DNA of 64,000 bases from Flavobacteriales bacterium 33_180_T64. Lineage in GTDB: Bacteria > Bacteroidota > Bacteroidia > Flavobacteriales > Flavobacteriaceae. Below the pieces are notes generated by a model. It was not told where the DNA came from, did not search any database, and saw nothing but the letters and a program-made list of their open reading frames with translations. How positions within the stretch are numbered: the stretch's first letter is position 1; each line of letters opens with the position of its first letter. The translations under genes and the position numbers were made by a program. This document shows positions 46,342-54,553 of this stretch, one piece after another. The stretch spans positions 372,001 through 436,000 of the forward strand of contig MAAQ01000014.1 of NCBI GenBank assembly GCA_002162685.1, in the 5' to 3' direction.

Positions 46342-47191
46342 ATGATTTGCTAAAATGGGTCATCTTATAAGAGGTAGGGGAAACGCCGTAATGAAGCTTA
46401 AAAGTTTTAGAATAATGTGATACGTCAGCAAAACCACATTCATAAGCAATATCTGTGGTTCTTAAATCTGTTGAACCTAACAATTCTACAGATTTTTCTA
46501 TTTTTTTTTCTCTTAAATAGCTAGCAGGAGTAGTATTATATGTTTTTTTAAACTCTCGTTTAAAAGTAGAAAGACTCTGATTAGTTAATTGAGCTAACTG
46601 GTCTAATGTAATATTAGAATAATAATGAGATTCTATAATCTCTCTAAATGAATACGATGTTGGATTAAATAAGTTTGAGAGTATAGCCCGAATAGCTGGC
46701 GCGTTGGTTGTTTGATTTAATAAAAGAATAATTTCTTTTAATTTTAAAATTAATATTTCCTCATTGACTAAGTTGGGGTTCTCGAAATAGAATAAAATCC
46801 CTTCAATATACTTTCGGATTAAGATATCACTATTAAGTTTAGACATACTAACAGCAGATGGCAGTTTGTCTTTAAGAAAATTTGGTAGCTTATTTTTATA
46901 AATTTTCAATAATATCTCTGGAAAAAAATGAATAGCAAGCGCTTGATATTTATCAGATGATTTAGATGGTAACATATTGGATGTATAATTACCACATTTC
47001 ATTAATATAGATTCTTCAGCTTCTATTCTTAATTTTTCAGTTTCTGAAATGGAATCATACTCCCCTTTTAATATGTATAAAAAACAAGCTTCATTAGGCA
47101 TAAGGTTAGGCTTCTTATATGGAGGCTCTAAAATTATTGTCTCAAAAAGAAGTTTGCCAAATAAGTCTATGGTTTTATAATCAATAATCAT
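46334..47191 (-). CDS. AraC-family transcriptional regulator
   Basis: 285 aa. Clear paralogue of the regulator at 54550 (both share LKLKEIILLL, SNxTLxxLAxLxxxSLSxFKREFKK and the AYECGFADVSHYSKTFKLHYG-type signature). Likely controls the adjacent 45507 lipoprotein gene, whose promoter region contains the shared operator motif overlapping this gene's 3' end. Confidence 0.9.
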   Translation of the reverse strand: MIIDYKTIDLFGKLLFETIILEPPYKKPNLMPNEACFLYILKGEYDSISETEKLRIEAEESILMKCGNYTSNMLPSKSSDKYQALAIHFFPEILLKIYKNKLPNFLKDKLPSAVSMSKLNSDILIRKYIEGILFYFENPNLVNEEILILKLKEIILLLNQTTNAPAIRAILSNLFNPTSYSFREIIESHYYSNITLDQLAQLTNQSLSTFKREFKKTYNTTPASYLREKKIEKSVELLGSTDLRTTDIAYECGFADVSHYSKTFKLHYGVSPTSYKMTHFSKSLN

Positions 47192-47285
47192 TTCTTGTTT
47201 TCTTACAAAAATATTATTAAAAAAGGCTTTTATATGTTATGATTTGTTCAATGTTTTGTCAATTCGGTTCAGTTGGTTTAATGAA

Positions 47286-47414
47286 TGCGAACGGTGTTGT
47301 GTTTGATTAGTAGTGATGGGAACTAAGTTAGCAAAAAAGTGCGAAGAGCTCTGAAATTTGGTAGAATATCCCGGACTCATCTTTAAATACTATTAATTAT
47401 ACACGTTGTTGTAA
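47286..47414 (+). repeat. attC-like element 21 (type A)
   Basis: Left CGAACGGTGTTGTGTTTGAT, core AACTAAGTTAGCAAAAAAG at 47320-47338, GAAATTTGGTAGAATATCCC, right ACTATTAATTATACACGTTG. One of the best-conserved copies; lies between divergent genes. Confidence 0.82.
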
Positions 47415-47547
47415 AACATTTTTCCTTTGATGAGTTGGCAGTTCTATAACATATAATCTGTACGTTTATTTTTATATTACATTTAAATACATCTATTTTT
47501 GTTATAGTTTATATCGACCAAGTTGAGTGTTTATTAAGAAGAAAAAA

Positions 47548-48210
47548 ATGGGATTTAAAAGACTAAAGAAACCTTGGCCAACTAAAGAAGCTATGGAACA
47601 AGTTTATAAAATGAAACTTTGGGGAAGTAACAAATCTAATTTCTATTCTGGTGTTGGGTCGCATCATCCTGAGATAGTAAATCAATATATAGATGTTTTA
47701 ACATCATTTTTAGTGTCTTTTAAAAACCCTCTTGTGGTATGTGATTTAGGTTGCGGAGATTTTAATGTCGGGAAAGAATTAGTAAAGTATACTAAGAAGT
47801 ATGTTGCTGTAGATATAGTAATAGACCTTATAGAGCATAATATAGAGCAATTTAAAGAAGAAAATTTAGTATTCCATTGCTTGGATATAGCAGTTGATAA
47901 TTTGCCTTCTGGAGATTGTGCGATATTAAGACAAGTACTACAACACTTGTCGAATGCTGAAGTACAAAAGATAGTGAATAAGTTAACAGGTTTTAAATAT
48001 GTTATTTTAACAGAACATTTGCCTGAAGGAGATTTTGTTCCCAATGAAGATATTATTTCAGGACAAGGAATTAGATTAAAAAAACAAAGCGGTTTAAACT
48101 TATTAGTCCCACCATTCAATTTTAAGGTAAAAGAAGAAAAACAATTATTGTCAGTTATTTTAAATAATGATAAAGGAGTTATAGTAACTACGCTTTATAA
48201 AATTTATTAG
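47548..48210 (+). CDS. class I SAM-dependent methyltransferase
   Basis: 220 aa from the ATG at 47548; the frame extends seven codons upstream. SAM motif I VVCDLGCGDFNVGKEL, GDCAILRQVLQHLSN for motif IV. Sequence start KPWPTKEAMEQVYKMKLWGS recalls methyltransferases acting on small molecules. One of few plus-strand genes here. Confidence 0.85.
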   Translation: MGFKRLKKPWPTKEAMEQVYKMKLWGSNKSNFYSGVGSHHPEIVNQYIDVLTSFLVSFKNPLVVCDLGCGDFNVGKELVKYTKKYVAVDIVIDLIEHNIEQFKEENLVFHCLDIAVDNLPSGDCAILRQVLQHLSNAEVQKIVNKLTGFKYVILTEHLPEGDFVPNEDIISGQGIRLKKQSGLNLLVPPFNFKVKEEKQLLSVILNNDKGVIVTTLYKIY

Positions 48211-48276
48211 CCATATATGTATAGGCATTGGATTACATTTAAATGTTTGGTAACGTTGTTGTGCGTTTTTGAGGTA

Positions 48277-48522
48277 TTAAATAAGGCCATTTTTCCAAAT
48301 TTTATAGTCTGCTCGCAAGCAATGTCCACAAGGTCTAAACCTAAGTTCTTTTGCTTGTTCGATAGTATAAAAAAAAATACGATTTTCTTTTTTCATTCTT
48401 TTACCCGATTTGCATTGTAAAGTTCCGTAAATTCTCAAATTGAGATTTCCACCATAAATGATTTCTTTTCGTTTTATTCTTTGGTGAAGTTTTGCATCAT
48501 CAATGTCTATATGTTTTATCAT
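48277..48522 (-). CDS. Ada metal-binding-domain protein
   Basis: 81 aa from the ATG at 48520-48522, 4 bp past the stop of the oxygenase gene. It is the N-terminal zinc module of Ada: GTLQCKSGKRMKKENRIFFY and LRFRPCGHCLRAD. The classical site has four Cys; here Cys is seen once in LQC and twice in PCGHC, with Lys where the second Cys stands, so methyl-phosphotriester transfer may be altered. Part of an alkylation-repair operon. Confidence 0.82.
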   Translation of the reverse strand: MIKHIDIDDAKLHQRIKRKEIIYGGNLNLRIYGTLQCKSGKRMKKENRIFFYTIEQAKELRFRPCGHCLRADYKIWKNGLI

Positions 48523-48526
48523 TTTA

Positions 48527-49240
48527 TTAGCTGGTTGCTTCGTGAAATATAACACCTAAAGTATGCCGTTCTCCACTAATCACTTCACTAACTCCATGTT
48601 TCATATTTACTCGATAATGCCCTCTTATACCTTTAACTGGTCGAAAATTTGTAGTAAAAATGAGCATATCACCTTTTTTTGGTTTTAAAACGATGGCTTT
48701 AGATTGGGCTCTTGGCATTTGTTGTGTCAAAACAAATTCTCCGCCTGTGAAATCTTTATCAGGTTCGTTTAAAAATAGAACGCATTGTATTGGGAAATAA
48801 ACATCTCCATATAAATCTTGATGCAATGTGTTAAAACCTCCTTTTCCATATTTTAATATTAAAGGAGTTGGTTTTAACTGATTATTTTGATGGCAAAGCG
48901 ATTGCAATTCTTCAAATGTTTTTGGAAATATTTTATTAATATTGAGCACTTTCATCCAAAGGTTTGCAATAGGTGAAAGTTTTGGATATATAGTTTCTCT
49001 TACTGTTTGAATAATTTTGGGGAGTGGATAATCGAAGTATTTATATTCGCCCAAGCCAAAGCGGTAGCGTTCCATTACGACCGTTTTTCGATATATAATT
49101 TCGTTATTGTATTCATGGATTAGTTCATTGCATTGTTCTTCTGATAGTATTTTGGAAATAATGGCATAGCCATTTTCATTCATTGATTCAGTTACTAATT
49201 GCCAATTTATTGTGGTAAGTTTTGTTTTTAGCTTCTCCAT
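48527..49240 (-). CDS. 2OG-Fe(II) oxygenase (AlkB-like role)
   Basis: 237 aa. Iron ligands HQD in FNTLHQDLYGDVYF and distal His in GERHTLGVIFH, with a 2OG-binding Arg in the RHTLG block. The family demethylates nucleic acids or hydroxylates small molecules; its place between Ada-type genes suggests oxidative repair of alkylated DNA. Directly abuts both neighbours. Confidence 0.87.
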   Translation of the reverse strand: MEKLKTKLTTINWQLVTESMNENGYAIISKILSEEQCNELIHEYNNEIIYRKTVVMERYRFGLGEYKYFDYPLPKIIQTVRETIYPKLSPIANLWMKVLNINKIFPKTFEELQSLCHQNNQLKPTPLILKYGKGGFNTLHQDLYGDVYFPIQCVLFLNEPDKDFTGGEFVLTQQMPRAQSKAIVLKPKKGDMLIFTTNFRPVKGIRGHYRVNMKHGVSEVISGERHTLGVIFHEATS

Positions 49241-49242
49241 TG

Positions 49243-50100
49243 CTATACAGTACTATTTGAAGTGTTGATTTTTGAGGCTTCCCAACCTATTATTGCAGTT
49301 TTTCGAGCTGTTCCCCACATATAACCGCCAAATGTCCCTGTAGATTGAATAACTCTATGACAAGGAATTAAAAAAGCGATAGGGTTATTCCCGATAGCAG
49401 TTCCGACAGCTCTTGAAGCTTTCGGTTTTTGAATTAGTTTTGCAATATTTCCGTAAGTTGCTAAATTTCCTGTTGGAATTTTTAAAAGTGCTTCCCAAAC
49501 TTTTAGTTGAAAATCTGTTCCTTTTAGGTGTAATTTTATCTTATTTATCTTGCTCCAATCTTGTGTATAAATTTGTAAAGCATTTTGTTGAATCTTGTCT
49601 GTTTGTTGTATAAAACTCGCTTTTGGAAAGCGTTTTTTTAATTCTGAAAATGCATTTTTTTTGTCATCCGAAAAACCCATATAACAAATACCTTTGTCTG
49701 TAGAGGCGACTAAAATTAGCCCAAACAAACTTTCTGCGAAACTATAATTTATATTAAGATTTTCCCCTTTGTTTTTGTATTCTCCGGGTGTCATCCCCTC
49801 AATTTTCACGAACAAATCATGTAATCTACCAGTACCCGAAAGGCCTGTTTGATATGCCGTATCAAACAAAGTAGATTGTGAATTGTTTAGAATTTGCTTT
49901 GCGTGTTGAACGCTTATATATTGCAAGAATTTTTTAGGACTAACTCCTGCCCAATCTGTAAAAATTCTTTGGAAGTGGAATGGGCTTAAATGTACTTTTT
50001 CGGCAATTTCTTCAAGAGTTGGTTGCTCTGTGAAGTTCTGCTGTATGTATGCAATAGCTTCTGCTATTCTACTATAATTAATGTATTCTTGTTTGCTCAT
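49243..50100 (-). CDS. AraC-HTH / O6-methylguanine-DNA methyltransferase fusion (Ada C-terminal part)
   Basis: 285 aa from the ATG at 50098-50100; a TTG three codons earlier is possible. AraC HTH at about residues 8-100 (IAEKVHLSPFHFQRIFTDWAGVSPKKF) and an MGMT domain at 120-275 with the acceptor-Cys motif FLIPCHRVIQ. Ada without its N-terminal metal domain, which is encoded by 48277. Repairs O6-methylguanine and probably activates the operon. Confidence 0.92.
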   Translation of the reverse strand: MSKQEYINYSRIAEAIAYIQQNFTEQPTLEEIAEKVHLSPFHFQRIFTDWAGVSPKKFLQYISVQHAKQILNNSQSTLFDTAYQTGLSGTGRLHDLFVKIEGMTPGEYKNKGENLNINYSFAESLFGLILVASTDKGICYMGFSDDKKNAFSELKKRFPKASFIQQTDKIQQNALQIYTQDWSKINKIKLHLKGTDFQLKVWEALLKIPTGNLATYGNIAKLIQKPKASRAVGTAIGNNPIAFLIPCHRVIQSTGTFGGYMWGTARKTAIIGWEASKINTSNSTV

Positions 50101-50191
50101 TAAACTCAAATTTTATAACAGCAAAAATAGAATTGATTTCACTCCTATAAAACCCGAAACTTGCTGAATGCATAGCTTTTTTCTGTCGTGC

Positions 50192-50848
50192 TTATGTTTT
50201 TTTAGCTTTTATTAGTAATGTAGATGTTTTTATTAATTCACCATTTATCTCAACTTCGGGTTCGTTTTTTTCCAAGATATCAATTACTTTAAAATTGTTC
50301 TTTGATATTAATTCGGCCAAGTCTTCTTTTGTAAACATTTTAAATCCATACTTTACAAATGGGTAATGCTCCATGATTGATTTAGGTCTGACTGATATAG
50401 TAATTTGTCCGCCAGGTTTTAAAACCCTCCATATTTCAGAAAGGACTATTTTTGGATTGTCCCAAAAGTAAATTGTGTTAATCGAAAATACTTTATCAAA
50501 GAATTCAGAATCAAATGGTAAATCATTTGCATTTGCCTTACAAAATCTAGCTTGTCCATTTGTAATAAACACATTATTTTGTTTACGAGCTTCAACAACC
50601 ATTATTTCAGAAAAGTCGCAACCTGTATATTTTATTGAATTATCTGATGATAAAATGTTTTCTACAAAAAAACCGTTTCCCATTCCAATTTCAAGAATGT
50701 GATCTCTTTTTGTTAGATTAAGAGCTTTAAAAGTGTTTAGATTTATATGCAAATTACCTTCATTCATTTTTTTTCCAACTTGAATCGCATAATTCCCACT
50801 CGGTTGTCTTAATTGCCCAGCAATTGTCCTTAGTGTTTTTTCGTCCAT
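50192..50848 (-). CDS. class I SAM-dependent methyltransferase (UbiE-like)
   Basis: 218 aa. Motif I ILEIGMGNGFFVENIL, TGCDFSEIMV, FDKVFSINTIYFWDNP, VLKPGGQITI. Methyltransf_11 class; substrate unknown. Confidence 0.88.
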   Translation of the reverse strand: MDEKTLRTIAGQLRQPSGNYAIQVGKKMNEGNLHINLNTFKALNLTKRDHILEIGMGNGFFVENILSSDNSIKYTGCDFSEIMVVEARKQNNVFITNGQARFCKANANDLPFDSEFFDKVFSINTIYFWDNPKIVLSEIWRVLKPGGQITISVRPKSIMEHYPFVKYGFKMFTKEDLAELISKNNFKVIDILEKNEPEVEINGELIKTSTLLIKAKKT

Positions 50849-50892
50849 ATAATAATTATCATTGTTAAGTTTGTCGTATTTGTATGGTTGCT

Positions 50893-51024
50893 GCTAACGG
50901 TTTATATAAGAACAGTAGCGGATTAAAGCTTAACTACTTTTCAGATAGCAATATATTAAATTAAACAAAAAAAACGGTTTGAGTACGCACCCAAACCACT
51001 ATTGTTTTTATACATTGTTGTGTA
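50893..51024 (+). repeat. attC-like element 22 (carries a terminator)
   Basis: Left GCTAACGGTTTATATAAGAA then CAGTAGCGG; right CCACTATTGTTTTTATACAT then TGTTGTGTACC. Reverse-complementing the right end gives ACAATGTATAAAAACAATAG, which matches the left over about 20 bp. Strong inverted-repeat copy. Confidence 0.7.
50976..50997 (-). terminator. terminator within element 22
   Basis: Minus strand: GGTTTG, 10-nt loop, CAAACC, then G and eight T. Ends transcripts coming from the 51.1-53.5 kb cluster. Confidence 0.75.
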
Positions 51025-51113
51025 CCTTTATTTAATTAACCGTGAACATAATAATTATATGTCTTTCCTCATATTCTTCGTTTTTTATTTAAAGAATAAT
51101 TTTTAAGCTCGTT

Positions 51114-51376
51114 TTATTTATGCGTGATAATATCTTTCCATTCGGTAGCCACAACCTGCTCTGAAACCATAGTCGTTCCATCATTTAGTATTAGAGTCAT
51201 TACAGTAACATAAAAAGAATGATTTCCTTGTACAGCATAACTACCTACTTTTGCATCACCATTTACTTCCCTTAACTCTACATCATTGTGTAAATAAGTT
51301 TCCATTGCCTTCATAAATACACCTTTAGATAATAATTCATGAACATGTACTAAGTTTTTTCAATTTGATTTTCCAT
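51114..51376 (-). pseudogene. frameshifted NTF2/SnoaL-like gene
   Basis: An ATG at 51374-51376 opens MENQIEKT and meets TAG; in another frame the sequence continues VHVHELLSKGVFMKAMETYL and DVELREVNGDAKVGSYAVQG to 51114. The two frames join if the A-run in GAAAAAACTTAG is one base longer, so either a real frameshift or a homopolymer sequencing error. Even when repaired it is short (about 86 aa) compared with the 120-130 aa SnoaL domain. Last gene of the 53496-51114 cluster. Confidence 0.65.
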
Positions 51377-51428
51377 TTTATTTGTGTTTTTTTTAGATAC
51401 CAAAAATATTAATTGTATTCTCCAAGTT

Positions 51429-51719
51429 TCATCTAATAGGTGTTGTTAAAACAATCTCTCTATCTTCCAATAAAGGGACAATTTTTCCTAAAACCAAATC
51501 TTGAAAATGTGATGAACTTCGGTGTTCTGAAATCGCTAATTCATCTGTATATCCTTCAAGCAATACAAGTGTGTTTAAATCTGAATTACTTTGATGAATT
51601 TTATAGAACAGATTTCCCTTTTCTTTTACACTTTCATCTTGCACCTTTTTTAAGATGCTTAAAACATTTTCTATTTCTCCTACTTTAACTTTCCACGTAG
51701 CAAACACGTTAATTGTCAT
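51429..51719 (-). CDS. antibiotic-biosynthesis-monooxygenase (ABM/YgiN-like) protein
   Basis: 96 aa dimeric alpha-beta barrel: VFATWKVKVGEIENVLSIL, GNLFYKIHQSNSDLN, SEHRSSSHFQDLV. Resembles YgiN quinol monooxygenase. Starts 1 bp after the DJ-1 gene stop, so co-translated with it. Confidence 0.88.
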   Translation of the reverse strand: MTINVFATWKVKVGEIENVLSILKKVQDESVKEKGNLFYKIHQSNSDLNTLVLLEGYTDELAISEHRSSSHFQDLVLGKIVPLLEDREIVLTTPIR

Positions 51720-51720
51720 T

Positions 51721-52407
51721 TTACTTTTTTTTGTTAGTTCTTTCTAAAATGGAAATCATTTTTTCAGCCACTCCTTTTGCTGATTCTGGATTTTGCCCAG
51801 TTACAAGGTTACCATCCGCAATACTATTAGCAGACCAATTTGCAGCCGCATGAAATTTTGCTCCTTGTTTCGTTAATGCATTTTCTAATAAGAAAGGCAC
51901 ATCCTCAATAGCATAAAGCTCTTCTTCTACATTTGTAAAAGAAGTGATATTCTTACCATTTAACAGATACGACCCGTTACTTAATTTTACATTTAATAAC
52001 GATACTGGACCGTGACAAACTGCTCCGACAACTGCATTTCCTTCATACGCTTCTCGAATTACTTCTTTAAGAACAGTATTTTTAGGCATATCAACCATAG
52101 GTGCTAGTCCTCCAGGTACAAAAATGGCATCATAACTGCTAACATTTACCTCCGATAGTTTAACCGGTTTTTGCATAAGCTCCCATCCTTTTCCTGTTAA
52201 AAACGCAAGATTTAGAGGATCATCTGCCAAATTAAGAGCATCTAAATATGGATTACCTCCTGTTAAGGTGGCGAAATCTATTTGGTAATTTGTCTTATCG
52301 AATTCGGCATAAGGATGTGCTACTTCAGAAAGATGTGTTCCTGTTTTTCTCTTGTTTGGTCCAATCTCATTTGTGTTGGATAGAATAATTAATATTTTCT
52401 TTTCCAT
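51721..52407 (-). CDS. DJ-1/PfpI (HchA-like) type 1 glutamine amidotransferase
   Basis: 228 aa. Nucleophile elbow VGAVCHGPVSLL has the reactive Cys; SYDAIFVPGGLAPMVD is the oxyanion region. Proteins of this class act as glyoxalase III or protein/nucleotide deglycases against methylglyoxal. Lies between the H-NOX-like and ABM genes in one operon. Confidence 0.88.
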   Translation of the reverse strand: MEKKILIILSNTNEIGPNKRKTGTHLSEVAHPYAEFDKTNYQIDFATLTGGNPYLDALNLADDPLNLAFLTGKGWELMQKPVKLSEVNVSSYDAIFVPGGLAPMVDMPKNTVLKEVIREAYEGNAVVGAVCHGPVSLLNVKLSNGSYLLNGKNITSFTNVEEELYAIEDVPFLLENALTKQGAKFHAAANWSANSIADGNLVTGQNPESAKGVAEKMISILERTNKKK

Positions 52408-52419
52408 TATTTTCTGTTT

Positions 52420-52956
52420 TTATGAAATTTTAGTTGTTTTTTTAACTAGAATAGTATACTGAGTATCTGTTTCATCAACAGTTACTTCAACTTCGTCACC
52501 ATATTCTTTGGCAAAACCTAAAATAAATCCTTTTGCTAAAAACGCCATTCTCCTATGTGAGCGTATGTTAATTTCCAACTCATTCTTGTTCTTTCTTTCA
52601 GGTTTTAAAGCAGGAGGGAATGCTCCCATTTCTTCGCGGACGTGCCTGTGCATTCTTGGTTCTACATGTTCTAATAAGTCAAGCACATCCCAATCTGGAT
52701 CACAAAAAGCTTTAAAAGCATCTAATAATCCTGGAGCGGCATCAAGTCCTGCATTAGTTAAAAACTCTTCTCTATTTGTGGACAAAATTTTAATCGCTGC
52801 AGAAAGTACATCTTCGGTTTTAGCATCGTTGTGATAGTTTTCAGCCTCAAACTCTTCTTTCTCTATTCCAGCTTCATTTAGAACCTGTAAATATATTTCT
52901 GAGGAATGTTGATTCTCTACATAGCCTTTAATAAGCTGATGAATTGATACGTGCAT
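52420..52956 (-). CDS. H-NOX-like (heme NO-binding fold) protein
   Basis: 178 aa. Length and order of blocks match heme-NO-binding (H-NOX) domains: a start MHVSIHQLIKGYV, the helix with candidate proximal His (PRMHRHVREEMG), and INIRSHRRMAFLAKGFILG where H-NOX proteins have YxSxR. Here the Tyr of YxSxR is Ile, which would weaken heme propionate contact. Co-operonic with DJ-1 and ABM genes. Assignment is by pattern only. Confidence 0.6.
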   Translation of the reverse strand: MHVSIHQLIKGYVENQHSSEIYLQVLNEAGIEKEEFEAENYHNDAKTEDVLSAAIKILSTNREEFLTNAGLDAAPGLLDAFKAFCDPDWDVLDLLEHVEPRMHRHVREEMGAFPPALKPERKNKNELEINIRSHRRMAFLAKGFILGFAKEYGDEVEVTVDETDTQYTILVKKTTKIS

Positions 52957-52992
52957 AATTATAGCTTTTTAATATGTATTAATTATTTTTAA

Positions 52993-53496
52993 TTAGTTTT
53001 GAGAATGAGAATCATAAACTTTTCCGCTTATTTTCCATTCTCCATTTTTTTTATAAAGTACAAAGAAATCTGTAAAACGGAAGCCTAACCAATCGATAAA
53101 TTCGACTTTTGCAGCAGCAGCAGGACCGGAGATATCTATCCAAGCAACATGATGTTGTACATTTTCTGAAGCTCCGAAAGAACTCAAATCTTTTCCAAAT
53201 TGATCAGCAGTTTGGTGTATATACTTTCCGTTCATAGACCCTATAATATCAGCATGGTCATAAAATGCAGATCGACTTAGTTTTCCATCGCCAGTCTTGG
53301 CACTTTTAATATATGGTTGTAATGCTTTTAATACTTCTTGATACTCGTTGAAACTTTGTGTTTCGTTTTTTTGATCATTCATTTTTTTAAGATTTAAAGT
53401 GTTATTAGAATTAGTTTTATTGTTTTGTTTTCCTTGGGCTTGTGAAAAAGAATTGAAACCGAAGGCTATTAGTACTATGAGAATTGATTTTTTCAT
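52993..53496 (-). CDS. exported NTF2-like (lumazine-binding-type) protein
   Basis: 167 aa with signal peptide (MKKSILIVLIAFGFNSFSQA). A putative lumazine-binding/NTF2 domain: GDGKLSRSAFYDHADIIGSM, VQHHVAWIDISGPAAAAKVE, DFFVLYKKNGEWKISGKVY. First gene of a five-gene cluster (NTF2-like, H-NOX-like, DJ-1, ABM, NTF2 pseudogene). Confidence 0.85.
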   Translation of the reverse strand: MKKSILIVLIAFGFNSFSQAQGKQNNKTNSNNTLNLKKMNDQKNETQSFNEYQEVLKALQPYIKSAKTGDGKLSRSAFYDHADIIGSMNGKYIHQTADQFGKDLSSFGASENVQHHVAWIDISGPAAAAKVEFIDWLGFRFTDFFVLYKKNGEWKISGKVYDSHSQN

Positions 53497-53559
53497 TATG
53501 ATTTTTTTAAATAGTTAAACGTTCTTAATATGCTTAATGATGTATTGTGTTCATAAGGA

Positions 53560-53567
53560 CAAAATTA
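53560..53567 (-). promoter_or_regulatory. -7 element of the 53496-51114 operon
   Basis: TAATTTTG on the minus strand (TAnnTTTG), 63 bp upstream of the start codon. Confidence 0.55.
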
Positions 53568-53587
53568 TATGATATATAAGTGGTTTT

Positions 53588-53626
53588 GATGGAGAAAGCG
53601 CTCTTATATATGAACAATTAGTTCAA
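53588..53626 (-). promoter_or_regulatory. AraC-type operator copy 1
   Basis: GATGGAGAAAGCGCTCTTAT then ATGAACAATTAGTTCAAC (plus strand). It begins exactly 21 bp upstream of the -7 element, and the same sequence recurs at 54515 with the same spacing. Confidence 0.7.
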
Positions 53627-53658
53627 CTTTTTTATACCTAAAACAGCATTAAATGGTA

Positions 53659-54411
53659 TTAGAAATCTTGAGCCGTTGGGCGAATTACAATTTCGTTGAC
53701 ATCTACATCATTAGGTTGTTCAATTGCAAATGCAATTGTTCTTGCAATAGAATCTGAAGGGATTGCGATTTGATAAAAATCTTTCACAAAATCAGAACTT
53801 TCTTTATGAGAGCTACCATGCTTTAATTCAGAATCTACTACTCCTGGTTCAATAGTGGTTGTTCTAATTTTTCCACCAACTTCGTGACGTAGACCTTCAG
53901 AAATTGCTCGAACAGCAAACTTTGTTCCACTGTACACAGTTCCTCCTGGGCTGAACACTTTTACACCGGCAACAGATGATAAATTAATAAAATGTCCTGA
54001 TTCTTGTTTTTGAAAAATAGGCAAAGCTGATGCAATACCATATAAAACACCTTTTATGTTAATATCTATCATACGATCCCATTCGTCAATTTTGATTTCG
54101 CTCATTGGAGCAATTGACATTAAACCTGCATTATTGATCATCACATCCAATGTACCAAACTCACTTACAGCTTTATCAACTAAAGCATGCACATCTTCTT
54201 TTTTTGTCACATCGGTTTTCACGTAAATTGCTTTACCGTTTCCTTGAGCATTTATCTCCTCAGTGATCATATGTAAACGCTCTTCTCTGCGAGCACCTAA
54301 AACTACGTTTGCACCTTTAGATGCTAAATGACGTGCTGTAGTTTCTCCTAATCCACTGCTTGCACCTGTAATTACAATTACTTTTCCTGTAATGTTATTT
54401 GTTAAATTCAT
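53659..54411 (-). CDS. SDR family oxidoreductase
   Basis: 250 aa classical SDR: ITGASSGLGETTARHLA, NNAGLM, catalytic Ser in LSSVAGVK and YSGTKFAV (YxxxK). YdfG/serine-3-dehydrogenase-like. Own promoter and operator upstream (54487-54553). Transcribed towards the NTF2-like operon. Confidence 0.92.
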   Translation of the reverse strand: MNLTNNITGKVIVITGASSGLGETTARHLASKGANVVLGARREERLHMITEEINAQGNGKAIYVKTDVTKKEDVHALVDKAVSEFGTLDVMINNAGLMSIAPMSEIKIDEWDRMIDINIKGVLYGIASALPIFQKQESGHFINLSSVAGVKVFSPGGTVYSGTKFAVRAISEGLRHEVGGKIRTTTIEPGVVDSELKHGSSHKESSDFVKDFYQIAIPSDSIARTIAFAIEQPNDVDVNEIVIRPTAQDF

Positions 54412-54486
54412 CTTGTTATATTTTAAATAGTTAAACTTTTTTGAGCATATTCAGCATATGCTTTGATATCGTAACTTTTACCGATA

Positions 54487-54494
54487 CAAAAATA
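54487..54494 (-). promoter_or_regulatory. -7 element of the SDR gene
   Basis: TATTTTTG on the minus strand (TAnnTTTG), 75 bp upstream of the SDR start codon. Confidence 0.55.
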
Positions 54495-54514
54495 TATGAC
54501 ATCTAAAGAGTACA

Positions 54515-54553
54515 GATGGAGAAAGCGTTCTTAAGTATGGACGATTAGGTCAG
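54515..54553 (-). promoter_or_regulatory. AraC-type operator copy 2
   Basis: GATGGAGAAAGCGTTCTTAA then GTATGGACGATTAGGTCAGG, nearly identical to copy 1 at 53588 and again 21 bp from its -7 element. Overlaps the 3' end of the AraC gene. Confidence 0.7.

Noticed and set aside
47682-48119. Minus-strand 145-codon ORF inside the methyltransferase gene
   Set aside because: Antisense shadow; the plus-strand frame has SAM motifs.
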